This document shows positions 30,996 to 41,650 of a stretch of 64,000 nucleotides of DNA, one piece after another; position 1 is the first letter of the stretch, and each line of letters starts with the position of its first letter. A program made the translations under genes and the position numbers. The stretch is from Prorocentrum cordatum (lineage: Eukaryota; Sar; Dinophyceae; Prorocentrales; Prorocentraceae): NCBI GenBank assembly GCA_963575745.1, contig CAUYUJ010015278.1, forward strand, positions 183,052-247,051, written 5' to 3'. Under the pieces are notes generated by a model, which did no database searches, had not been told where the DNA came from, and worked only from the letters and a program-made list of their open reading frames with translations.

Positions 30996-32090
30996 GACGC
31001 TAGCTGGTGCCTCTGACGCAGTAGAGAAGTCGGTCACCCTGGGACCTGAAAAGCACGCGGTGTGACTGGCCCAAGGTCGGGCCGCGCCTCGAGGCCGCAC
31101 GAGGCTCGAGCCCGGCGCCGATGGAAGAGGAGGGCGCCTGCGAGGCGCCGAGAAGACGCACGTAAAGTCAAGAAGCGCCGGACGCCTGGAGACTGTAAGA
31201 TGCACGTCGCATTGCCCTGTGATCTCGATTCAAGGTCCTTGACCAATCGATGGGTGGATCTCTCGGAAGGAAGACGCTGTCCAGCAGACGTGCTGCGTTC
31301 ACCGCTGCGAACGCACGTGACGCGACGGCTCGAGGAACACATCGATTGCGCAGGCGACGCGCAGCGTTGATATCACCCACTCTGGGGCTCCACAGTGGCC
31401 CTCCAATGGGGTCTCTATAGCCCCAGCACTCAAGAGCCCCAAACCCTCAAAAACTCTCAGCCTCAAGGACGGCCAACACACCCAAGAACCCTGAGAGCCC
31501 CAAGAGATGCCAACCCAAGAAACCCTGAAAGCCCCGAGAGCCCAACGAATCCAACACTCCAGGCAGCGTAGTATAGCATAGCACTGCGTGTACGCATGCA
31601 TAGCCGCAGCGCGTTCAGACATGCGCTGTTCTTTGACGCCGCGAAGGGCTTGATAAGGCAATGCGGGGCCACCGATACTAGCGCCCCCCACGCCATCAAT
31701 GTTTCTTGATGTTCGATGGCGCCCCCTACGATTGGAAACCAAGTGTGTGCTCAAAACTTGTGTGTGCAGTGTTGTGTGGATCCCCTTCTGAGGCTCTCCA
31801 AAGACAACGCCATTCGTGCAACTGCATGCCGTGATATGTTTATTTTGAATGTTTCACAAACCCGCGCTCGCATGCCATCGATCGAGAGTCGACCCCGCTG
31901 CAAACATGAGAATACAAGCTCGGGCAAACGAACGCCCTCATCGCATGGGCTCTGAATGAGGAACAACCTCCGTCAACAACGATGCACCCATCACGTGAAT
32001 ACATCAGACCACCATCCCCCGAGAAAGTATGTAAGGATCACCTCTGTCATGATGCATTCCTTCAGCACCAAAGAGAAAGTCGACCATTCA
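30996..32090. other. Upstream region of family B; CCCCAAGA repeats, no gene seen
   Basis: 31380-31550 holds degenerate AGAGCCCCAAGAA-type repeats, similar to those at 32995-33190. The remainder has no credible frame. Confidence 0.45.
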
Positions 32091-32795
32091 TCACTCACCC
32101 TCCAGCGAACGAAGGGCATCGCTGAAACTGCGCTTCGGCTTCATTTCGGGGACTGCCATCGCGGAGGCACCTGCTGCAGCGCAGGTGGAAGCATTCGCTG
32201 CAACATCCTGGAGTCCACTCGGCCCTGCTGCATCAGCACGCGGAGATCGACCACGATGCTCAGAAGCACCAGCTGCACCTGCATCTGGTGTGCCACCACG
32301 AAATATACCAAGGTCGTCGGCCTTGCTGTAGCCCGCGTGATCGAAGTGTTTCAGCCTCTCCGAAACTGGCGAGCAGCGAGGTGGCTGAATGGCCTTTGGC
32401 GGCGGCGGCGAGCCAGGCGCACAAGGAAGGGTCACCACGGGGTCGCTGAGCAATTGGGAATCCTGCTCATGTGGCTGCAAGCCTGGCTGCTGTTGTGATG
32501 ACGCCACTTCCTCTTCTGCAGCCGCCATGCAGTCGTCGTCGTTGTTGTCCAAGCTGGCGGCCTGCCTCTTCGGGGCCGGCTCCTCGCCGCGGCCGCCGCC
32601 GTGTTCCGGTAGATCATCGCGATGGCGCCGCAGGAAGCTCTGCTGCTGCTGCTGCGAACTGGCAGGGGCCCGCACCTTGGACCTGATCTCCAATCGCAGT
32701 GGAACTCGCAGCTCCATGTCATGAATGCGTTCGTAATCGGAAGGGAGCCCCCTCAAGTTGATTCGAACAATTGGACATTGAAACCTCACAGTCAC
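32091..32795 (-). CDS. Unrecognised protein with a polyQ run (orphan gene in the transposon)
   Basis: A 234-codon frame whose first 35 codons have natural composition (IVRINLRGLPSDYERIHDM near 32750). They are followed by a QQQQQ run (32645-32660), an acidic patch, a Ser/Gln/Pro-rich linker, and a basic C-terminus (KPKRSFSDALRSLEGE) at 32094-32140. No ATG precedes the first part, and an in-frame stop lies a few codons upstream, so an upstream exon or an internal ATG (32709) must be assumed. It lies between the A and B genes, where the left-hand cassette carries the DNA methyltransferase, but the two are unrelated in sequence. No function can be proposed. Confidence 0.4.
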   Translation of the reverse strand: MTVRFQCPIVRINLRGLPSDYERIHDMELRVPLRLEIRSKVRAPASSQQQQQSFLRRHRDDLPEHGGGRGEEPAPKRQAASLDNNDDDCMAAAEEEVASSQQQPGLQPHEQDSQLLSDPVVTLPCAPGSPPPPKAIQPPRCSPVSERLKHFDHAGYSKADDLGIFRGGTPDAGAAGASEHRGRSPRADAAGPSGLQDVAANASTCAAAGASAMAVPEMKPKRSFSDALRSLEGE

Positions 32796-34795
32796 ACCCC
32801 CCCATCAATAGCCATTGTGCGGGAGAGAATGATCGATTCACAGATATCAATGACGTGGAGAAAAAGGAAGTGTGAACCACAAGAAAGAACTCTCGAACAA
32901 AAGGCGCCACGACATGTTTGATATTGAAATTGAAGCACAACCACAGCCCCTCGACAAAGCATGATTGCTCCAGCGTTGCCCAAGATAGCCAAAGAGCCCC
33001 GAACACCCAAGAAACCTAAAAGCCCCAAGAGCCCAAAGAGACCCCTAAATACCCAACGCCCCAAGACCACCAATAATCCCAAGACCCAAAGAACCTCAAA
33101 AACCCAAGAAACCCAAACACCCAATAACCAAAAGAGACCCCTGAAGACCCAAGGCCCCAAGACCCCAAAGGACCCCAAGAGCCCCAAGAGCTGACTATAG
33201 CTTGCGCAGAGGTACGCGCACTGCTCGTTGTATTGCGATGGCATGCAGCACAACATACCGCACGCGTGGGCGCATGATGTTCGTGATCCTCACATGGTTG
33301 TGTCACCTGGTCATGCGCCGAGGATACCAAAAACCGACTAACGCCCTCACCTCAAACTTCGCCTTGACGTTCCCCAAGGCTGACTCGCACAAGCCAAGAC
33401 TGACCCACGTCCATACTCGCATGCGCGCCCCAACCCACCCGAACCCACCCTCTCTTTGGCACCCCAAACCCAAGCAGCCGCGGCGCGCAAGCTCATCAGA
33501 CATTGACTCATACCCTCACAAACCAAACCATACACTACTCGGGCAAATTCGCAGCGCCCACTGGCACGGACTCCCAGGCGCGCCAGGCGCTTGAACCAAC
33601 ATTGAATGTAGAATCGCCCACCGTTGGTTCCAAGGCCCCGTGGCTCTGCCCTGGCTCGGGCGCACGCGCTGCCACGCGCTGGAACCGCGCGCACCTGGCA
33701 CGCGAAGAACGCGCTGGCTTTCCAGAGAGACGGCCCAGGGCAATGCGTAGGTGACGCCCACAAAGCCCTAACGCTAAGCAAAGGCCGATGCATGCCCAGG
33801 CCCCGTTGGCCGAGGCCCCGTGGACATGGGCGGCGCGGGGCGGAGAGGGCGGCTCAACTGCGAGCGAACCGCGCCCCGCAATGCCACTGCCGACGACAAT
33901 GACCCAATCTACGCGCCAACCGACAAGGCCCACCACCTCTCCATCCCGTCAACGACGCCCGCCACGTCGCCCCACCCCCGCCAACCCCGTCCACGCCCGC
34001 GTCGCCCAACCGCGTGAACGCGCGCGCGGTGGCCCATGTCAGAGCGCGCCTGGGGGCCCAACAAGACTTGCAATGCTAGCGCGCGCGCAAGCTTGATGCC
34101 CCGCGCGCAAACCAGGCAGCGCTCGCTCCGACGCCCACGCTGGCTCACAAGACCCACGGGCCTTGCGCCGCCGCACCCGCCCCGCCGCGCCACCACCCCC
34201 CGCCCGCCCGCGCCCTCGCCCGCCACCCCCACCCACATGCCCACCCCACCCAACCCTCAGACCCCCGACCCACCGCCATCCAGCATCACCCATCCCAGCC
34301 ACCCCCCACCCGCCAGTTCGCCACCCCACCCCGCCCACGCCGACGGCCACTACGCTTGCCCAACCACCTGCCCATGCCCGACAACGCGCGCCCTGCCCCC
34401 AACATCCCGACCCGCGCTGCCCCACTCTGCCCCGTCCGCCCCTCCGCGCGCGCAGGCAACCCCTGCCACCCCCCCGCCAGCGCCAGCCTCCCCCCCCCAC
34501 CAGCCGCTAACCTCGCCCCGCCACCCCCCGCGCCGCGCCGCCACCCCCGCCCCGCGCACGCCACCACCGCCGCAATCCCACGCGCCCAAGCCCATCGCAC
34601 GCCCCACGCGCCTGCTCTTCACCCACGCCATGCTCGCCACGAGCCAGCTTCGCCCCCTCACTGAGTCGGCCGAGCGCCACGCGATCGCGCTTCCCAGCCC
34701 GACGAGACTCTCGCACCCTGAGTTCACGTGCCAACGCGCGCGCAGCAGGCAAGGCAGCGCCAATAAACCCGACGCGCCTTGGGACTTCGCGCATG

Positions 34796-34835
<40 letters not shown>

Positions 34836-35028
34836 GGTGCAGTTGTCGAGGGGGGGGGGGGGGGGGGGAAGGGGAAGGGGGGGGGGGGGGGGCTTTGCAA
34901 AATCCCGAGCGTGTTTCAGATACAAGGGGATAGTGGCCGTGCGAACAGCGCCGACGAAACAAGCACATGCTCAAACACCCGGCGATTTACGCGGACAAAT
35001 TGGGCACACCCGCTGGAAATGCCGAGGT

Positions 35029-35282
35029 ACGTTCAAAGTACGTTTTAAATACGTTCGGGAGGTACGTTCAAAGTACGTTCAAAATACGCGCTGCCTCCGC
35101 TACTGTAAATCTGGCCTAATTTACTGTAAATATGATAGTTTTAAATGTAAAATTAATTTCGCCGCCACAATAAATTTACGTTCGGAGTACGTAACGATCC
35201 ACAATACATTTTCGACCGAATACTTGAGGTACTGCCTCGGGTACTCGGCGATTTTGTCGGAGTGCTTGCGCACGTGGTCAGG
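35029..35282. repeat. Cluster of GTACGTT motifs resembling the transposon ends
   Basis: At least four close copies of GTACGTTCAAAGTACGTT-like sequence, with CGGAGTACGTAACG and GGGTACTCGG, in an AT-richer stretch. The TIRs contain AAAGTACGTTTCCGAGTAC, and the right end has a second subterminal copy (about 44690-44712). Confidence 0.55.
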
Positions 35283-35699
35283 GGTCGGCACCGCCGCTGG
35301 TGCGTGGCGCGAATACAAGCCCGATCGTCGATGCGACGCGCGCGCGTACTGACAGGCCAGGCCGCATGTATGCAACGATGGGCATTGCGACCTGGCGCCC
35401 AAGTTGGCTGTCGTGGCCTAGCTGCCCCGACGCGCCGCGCACGCGCCAACGCTAGGGGCACAAGAGGACGGCAACGTCTTCCTGAAGAGCCCCCGACGAG
35501 GGCGCAAACGTCGCGACAAAGCCCGCGTCGCGCTGACTCCCTGGGGCAAACACGGCAACATCTGCATGTCACAACCAATTGCGAAGTAGAACCGCTGCGC
35601 ATGAAGACGGGCTAGGCGATGACAGTGACAAAACACACGGATTACGCACATTGCTACATCACAGCCACATCGGGGGGGCGCGCAAGGGCCGCGATACAT

Positions 35700-35970
35700 A
35701 ATTTATGCGCGCGCACTCGGGAGCAAAGAAACACATCAGCGATGGCAACGTGTTGCGTACTAAAGAGAGTGGCAGCACGTCCTCGCAATGGCCCTCGCCG
35801 CCGGATGGCGCGGACGCCTCCACGAGAAAAGGCGCGCGGAGCCAGTGGGCCAGCACGCGCGCGCCAACCCCATGGGCGCGATGCCCCGCAGCAGCCGTCG
35901 CACCCACGTAAGCAAAGCCGCTGCTGGATACCTGAGCTTGCAAGGGGACCTCGGTCACCAAACACAGTGT
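35700..35970 (+). repeat. Duplicated block, copy 1 (copy 2 at 37195-37475)
   Basis: The copies share AAAGAAACACA, CAGCGA, GTGGCGTACTA-like, AGAGAG and GCAAAGCCGCTG-like segments in the same order and orientation, at roughly 75% identity by eye. Confidence 0.55.
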
Positions 35971-37194
35971 TGCTGCAAGGCAGCATGTGCGTCGCAGAGG
36001 CGGCCGCGTGCAAGCGGGAGCTAGGCTGCGATGACCGCCAAAGGCGCGCGATGATACCTGAGAGTGGTCGCGAGCGCACGCTGGCTTCGGTCCGCCAGCG
36101 ACGACAATGCTGTCCTACTAAAACGGGAACCATGAATTATGCGACGAAGTAAAAAGCTTGCGCCGCACGTTGGCAAACGCGCCGCCGTGCGGTCGCGCAT
36201 TCGGCACATCGCCGCACTGCGCCAACGCTAAATGGCGCGCCAGCCCAGCGCCCCCCGACACATCGCGCGCAACTGAAGCAACCACCTGAATGGACGAGGT
36301 CGGCGCGCGAGGCGACGCACCCCCCTGACCGATGCACCGACGCAAAGCGGAACCGCAGACGCTTGCTCGAGTCAGTGACATCGGCGGCCTCACGTAGCCG
36401 ACGCGCGTTCCAGAAGGGTGCCGACTGTGCCTGGGCCGCCCCGTCCTTGTCTCAGCACCGCGCACTACGCCGCCCCGCGAACAGGACGCCCCTGGCTGCA
36501 TGTCCTACGGCCGCCTGGGGTGCAGGAGGCGCACTGGTTGGTGGGCAAGACAAAGACGCCGCGCAGCCGATGACTTCGCGAGAAGAAACGCCACTGCCGA
36601 CCCAGCGCCCCCGCGACGATGCGTCAAACCCGAACACCTCCCCCCGATACGTCCCTGTGAGTGGCCCACGCGCCAGCGCACGCGCCATTGCCGTCGCCTC
36701 TACATATTGCCATCGGCGCGCCACTGCGACGCGAGACGACGTGCGTTTGGGCGCTGAGCTCGCGCGCCCACGCGCGGGGGAAAGCGACGTGCGCCTGTCG
36801 ACGCCTTGCGTGCTCCAGAACGGGATGACGCCGATTCCCCATCGGACATGGGACTGGCGGAGGCACCGAGGCGCGCGGTCCTGCCCTTTGGGGGGGGCGA
36901 ACAACCACCTGATACGTTGATAGGACAACCGATGACATGATGCGATGGGCAGGCGCACGCGGGTTGCGCCCCGCGGGGTCACGGAGCGCGGGCCCGTGGG
37001 CTGGCACGATGGCTAGCATCCTCCACGCGGCCCTGCCGAACGTACTACAAGCGACTGCGAACTGGAGGGCGGGCAGGGGGTGGGCGGGGTGGCGGGGGGC
37101 AAAAGATCGGGTGCAGAACGAAAGGCCGAATGTACACGTACATGCCGCGGCAACGGTCCGACCGACCCCGCGTGACACACGCAGGAGCACCATG

Positions 37195-37475
37195 CCAGCA
37201 CGCGCGAACCCACGTGAGAACAAAGAAACACAGCAGCGAGGGCAAAGTGTGGCGTACTAGAGAGAGCGGCAGCGGGTCCTTGCAGCGGCTCTTGCCGCCG
37301 CATGGCGCCAACACCTCAGCTGGCAGAATGGTGCCCCCCCCCGTGGGCCCACCCATGCACGCCGCCACAAGGGGGGGGGCGGCCGCTGGTGGCCCTTGGA
37401 GCTCGGCGCATAGCAAAAGCCGCTGGGCACCTGGACTCGCAGGAAGGCGTCTGCGGGGGACCTCGCACTGAGGCA
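37195..37475 (+). repeat. Duplicated block, copy 2
   Basis: Direct copy of 35700-35970 inside the transposon. Confidence 0.55.
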
Positions 37476-38940
37476 ATGGAGCATGGAGCGGTGGGGAAGG
37501 CTGGGGGGGGGGGGGGGAGTGTGCGGGCAGGAGCTCACCGAACGTGGCAACTGACTCGGTTACACCATGCGTTAGCCTGCACAAGAATAGACATGCATGT
37601 GACACGCGGGGGGCACGCGGAGCCAATGTGCACCCCCTGGGGTTCATACACAGACGGCCTGAAAGACACCCAGGGCTAGCTACGTCGGCTTGAGATGGCC
37701 CAAGGCTACGCGCGCCACCCCCCTTCAGAACCGCCGAGACACCCCAAGGGGCACAGATGCGCACCAGCCATCCAGCCGAACACTTTGCCTGCCACCCAAT
37801 GAACCAACCGACGAACCAGCCAAGCTCCATTACATGGGCGCGCGGGTTAACGCGTGGGTCGGCGGCATAGCTGGTGAGCGGAGCTCCTCGCTGACGCGCG
37901 CACGCTTGGGCGCGCGCCAACGGCAGCCGCAACGAGAGGTTCAGAAGGCAAGCTGGGCACGGCGCTAACCTCCGCCACTGGGCGCTAAACTTGAACTGTC
38001 CATTCGTGGACCCAAGCCATCTAGCCCGAGCAACGTAAGTGCGAACCACGATCAACCCCGCATCTTGGCTAGCACGCGCGCCGCACAAGCCCCAACCAAC
38101 CAACCAACCCGACAACCATGCATTCCGCCAGCAGGCCTCTATACCTCAAGGCGCACCGACGACGTAATTGGCCAGGCCTCAACACGACTAGCAAACCAGC
38201 CTGCCAGCTAGCATCGAGGCTGGCAAGGGTAGCAGCCAACACCACAGTGCTCGAATCAGCAACTAAGCAACTCAGTTCCCCCGAAACCAATCAACCAACC
38301 GCCAGCCCACCAGCCAACCAGCGCACCAACCAACCAACCAGTCGACCTAGACTGAGCTCACGTGTTGTTTGTTGGGGGGCAGGCGGCCTGTCCAAGACAG
38401 GAGCGCAAAGCTGTGGCAGGATTGGTAGCAAAAGAAATGCGTGAGATCGAACATGCAATGGCGTGACAGGCCCTGGTAGATCCCCACCCTCTTCCTCGTC
38501 ACCCCCTCCTCGCCCTCCTCCCTGGCTAAGCCCCCCATCCCTCTCTAACCTGGCCGCCGTCTCCCCGTCTCGTCCCCCGCCCCCCCCCCCCCGCCGCTAT
38601 TCTCCGAACATGCTACATCACAACGGCTGATGCCTGCCGCCAGCCACCGCACTGGCTATCATGATCACCAAGCACGCCCTTCAAGGACGCATGATTGATC
38701 AGCGGGGGCGGTTATCTTGGCTCCTCGCGCGTTCGCGCAGACTGAACAAAAACATATGGCATGGCCCACCCGCCCCCACGTTAAGGGATTGCTTGCGGTT
38801 ATCCTGGCCCGACCCATGTTATATGTACTACTTCGTGCTCTCGCGCTTCTCGGGGGCCACTGCTACCATGAGACTGGGATCTGGTAAACCTGTTACAATG
38901 TACAGAAACAACAAGGATATATCAGTTACCGCACGAAGCA

Positions 38941-41571
38941 TCAAACAAGTTCAAGAAGCTCGTCCTCCTCGCCCAAACGGCGAGGCCTCTCCTGGTTGAA
39001 CAGCTCAACCACCACGGGCTCGGTGAGCGACATCGCCCTCAACTCGTGCCTCCCCACGACCCGCTCCTCGTAGTCTGGGAGGTAAACCTTCTTGTGATGA
39101 AACGCTGAGTCGGACTCCGACTGGTTCTTCAACCACGCGTACAGCATGCCGAGTGGACGACCCTGGCCCCGTCGAGCGCCAGCCTTTGAGGTCCTGCTGC
39201 GGGTGCACCTCTCGTCCTTGTGCGAATCGCAAAAGCAGTATGCTTTGAACTCCTCCGTTGTACGATAATACACCAGCCTGCCAACGCCTGGAATAGTGTG
39301 AGACAGCTTTGCTGGCAGGTGGTGCCCATGAGCTCGAGGTTCTCCAGCGGGGGCATCGGGCGGCGGCGGTAGCGGTTGAGCGTGGTCGGCGCCAGGCGGC
39401 CCATCATCACCACCTTCTACACTGCCACCCTGTCCACCTTCAGCCGCGCCTCCAGGGAGATGGTCATCAACGACAGGCTCAAATGGAGGGAAGCCGTCGT
39501 CGCTCTCCTCGAGCAGGTCTATACCTGGCTTGACGCCGCCAAGGCTCTCGTCGAGGCTATCCCCGTCGGCGTCGGGGCCCTGGCCCACGCCCAAGTGCTC
39601 GTCAACCTCCAGGCCGTCGCCATCGTCGTGGTCATCAGCTCCCTCGATCACTGGAAGCTTGCCCAAGTGCTCAAGCGCCTTGTTCCACAGTCCTGGGCCA
39701 GGTGGCTTGGGAGCCCTCCGCCTCCTGCTCCAGGGGCCCCAGATGGTGTGGAGCACAGCTCGCGGCGGCTCACCTGACACTTCAAGTAAAGAGCACTGCA
39801 TCGCTGAAAACTCAATGTCGGGAACTGGGTCTGGACAAAAGTCAACCTTAAAGAAGCAGGTGCGCCACCTCAAATGGTTGTTCAGGCTACTCATAAGCTG
39901 CCAATCATCCTCGTGGGATTGCCACGGTTGGATGCGCACGGTGGGTCGGACATCGGCATCACGCACAACGTGACCGATGAAGCCATCCATGTCGGAACAA
40001 GCCATGCCCATGAACGCACACGTCCATTTGGCCATGTCGATGTCACCCATATGACGCCACAGAACTTCGCGCACTAAGTACTGGACATCGGCATCTGGAC
40101 CATCGTCTGGATTGTCGTCTCGGCGGTCTCCAATGAACAACATGCGCACTTCAACAAACTTCAGCGCGTTCCTCTCCTTGGAGTGCGCCGTGAACGATAA
40201 ACGGACTGCCCTCCAGAACGACTTCCTCAATCGAGTTGCCAGCAACCCAGCCTCACAACATACACAGACACCAGCCTCCCAACAAGGCCGCCGAACAGAT
40301 TCAGCTGATGGGAGAACGACGCTTGGATCGTGATGTACTGCTGTATGCCATTTGGCCCAAACCTTTCGGATGCATTTCCTGAGCTTCACGGTGGTGGGCT
40401 CACGACCCGAAAGAGAAAGTGCATTGATCACGCGTCGAGATAAGTCCATGGGGTGCCATGCCGCATGATGAAACGCACAATCACCCGGGCAAGGAAACGT
40501 ATCTGGCAATGCAACGAACTCCTCCTGACGGGCTGCCATCGGAGACCGCCCATCTCCAGATACCACCGACCAGAAACCATTTGGCTTCGCAGGGTCGCCG
40601 TCGATGAAGGCAGCGAGCTTGGCCTCTGACGCGTTGCCCAGCTGCTTCACTGCCTTGCCATGCGCTCGCGATAATCGCTTGGTCAACGCCCAGCTGCACC
40701 CAGTCGGAAAAAATCTCTGAAGCGTATCCGATGCAGTCCTGCGGCTGCCGTTCACGAGCGCCGACCGAATGGCAAGTGCCGTCTCCTCGAGCTGGGTCTG
40801 CGCGATCATGCGCGCAGTGACTCTGGTCGTTAGTCGCCTGCCACGCTCGCGGTGCCGACGAGTAGCGGCCCTCGCCCCTGGCCTGAGCGCTGCTTTCGCA
40901 GCAGCGGAAAGACTATGATAACTGACACCGAGAGCACGTAGATCAGGTCTGCCGCCCTGCCCTCTGGAACTCTTGACGTGCTCCCGCCAGAGGCCCCCAC
41001 CCCCTCGCCTCCGCTTGCGGGGCCGGGGTCTTGCAGTCGAAGGGCCCAGGTCACAGCGAGATAGTTTGGTGGTCGAGCGCGCGCCCGTCTTGCTGTAGCT
41101 GCACTCCAGCTCCTTGATCTTACCCAGGGCCCACCTGGCAGATGCTTGTTCCAGACGGGCAGTCTTGCAGTGGTACGACAGCTGGCCCAAGCACCTCCGC
41201 ACCGCCGCATGGCCCACCTCCACGGCAAACGACTCCACGATGACGTCCATGGCAGTGCTGAGCAAGTCTGTCAGCGCATTGACGTCCCTGGGGTCGATCT
41301 GCAGTTTGGGCCGATACACTGTCATATTTTGAAGTGTCCATTCGTCCAGCCTGCATTCCTTCTCATTGCAAATGTCTGGCACCACATCGGCAGACTCCAG
41401 CATCAAGAAAGTTCTGAATGGGTAATTTTCGTGAAGCCTCCTCAGGTTGTAGACGCTGCAAGACGATTCAACCAGCATGCAAAAAATGCGAGGCCTCGTC
41501 GCACGAGTCGTGAACTGCGAAGGGATGCAAGACCACCTGCGGAGATCAGCGGCCCCCGCCAACAGCCACAT
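38941..41571 (-). CDS. Family A protein (transposon copy), C-terminal exon: HMG-box-like block and terminal Cys/His module
   Basis: An 876-codon frame; the first 11 or so codons may be intronic, as the acceptor is probably near 41536 (CCGCAG/GTGG). A helical region (residues 30-160) is followed by a basic nuclear-signal-like patch (RPRPRKRRR, 181-189) and a block (GGGLWREHVKSSRGQGGRPD and 30 further residues, 190-240) with HMG-box-like aromatic and basic spacing. Then come helical segments, PCPGDCAFHHAAW, a CVCC patch, a conserved region with Trp-rich strands (LWRHMGDIDMAKWTCAFMG), an acidic/Pro linker, and the Cys/His module (FKAYCFCDSHKDERC ... GRPLGMLYAWLKN) near 768-817. Layout matches the plus-strand gene ending at 7870. 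Function unknown; DNA binding is likely. I recall that similar sequences are frequent among unnamed dinoflagellate proteins, unverified. Confidence 0.68.
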   Translation of the reverse strand: MWLLAGAADLRRWSCIPSQFTTRATRPRIFCMLVESSCSVYNLRRLHENYPFRTFLMLESADVVPDICNEKECRLDEWTLQNMTVYRPKLQIDPRDVNALTDLLSTAMDVIVESFAVEVGHAAVRRCLGQLSYHCKTARLEQASARWALGKIKELECSYSKTGARSTTKLSRCDLGPSTARPRPRKRRRGGGGLWREHVKSSRGQGGRPDLRALGVSYHSLSAAAKAALRPGARAATRRHRERGRRLTTRVTARMIAQTQLEETALAIRSALVNGSRRTASDTLQRFFPTGCSWALTKRLSRAHGKAVKQLGNASEAKLAAFIDGDPAKPNGFWSVVSGDGRSPMAARQEEFVALPDTFPCPGDCAFHHAAWHPMDLSRRVINALSLSGREPTTVKLRKCIRKVWAKWHTAVHHDPSVVLPSAESVRRPCWEAGVCVCCEAGLLATRLRKSFWRAVRLSFTAHSKERNALKFVEVRMLFIGDRRDDNPDDGPDADVQYLVREVLWRHMGDIDMAKWTCAFMGMACSDMDGFIGHVVRDADVRPTVRIQPWQSHEDDWQLMSSLNNHLRWRTCFFKVDFCPDPVPDIEFSAMQCSLLEVSGEPPRAVLHTIWGPWSRRRRAPKPPGPGLWNKALEHLGKLPVIEGADDHDDGDGLEVDEHLGVGQGPDADGDSLDESLGGVKPGIDLLEESDDGFPPFEPVVDDHLPGGAAEGGQGGSVEGGDDGPPGADHAQPLPPPPDAPAGEPRAHGHHLPAKLSHTIPGVGRLVYYRTTEEFKAYCFCDSHKDERCTRSRTSKAGARRGQGRPLGMLYAWLKNQSESDSAFHHKKVYLPDYEERVVGRHELRAMSLTEPVVVELFNQERPRRLGEEDELLELV

Positions 41572-41650
41572 ATGTCACTCCTCTCCCACGGGTGGGGCAG
41601 GCGGGGACCTCCGACAAGACCCCGAACCCCATGCATTCGAACTTGAATTT

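Larger units (their letters stand above)
32796..38940. other. Long non-coding interior of the transposon
   Basis: C-rich on the plus strand with CCCCAAGA repeats (32995-33190), CCACCC-rich DNA (34160-34560), a 36-base G homopolymer (34797-34832) with further G runs to 34892, GTACGTT repeats (35029-35282), a duplicated block of about 280 bp (35700-35970 and 37195-37475), and CCAACCAACC runs (38090-38110, 38290-38340). No credible gene. Confidence 0.5.

Noticed and set aside
34797-34892. G homopolymer as a biological G-quadruplex element
   Set aside because: Possible, but a 36-base G run is also a typical place for sequencing or assembly error, so no function is claimed.
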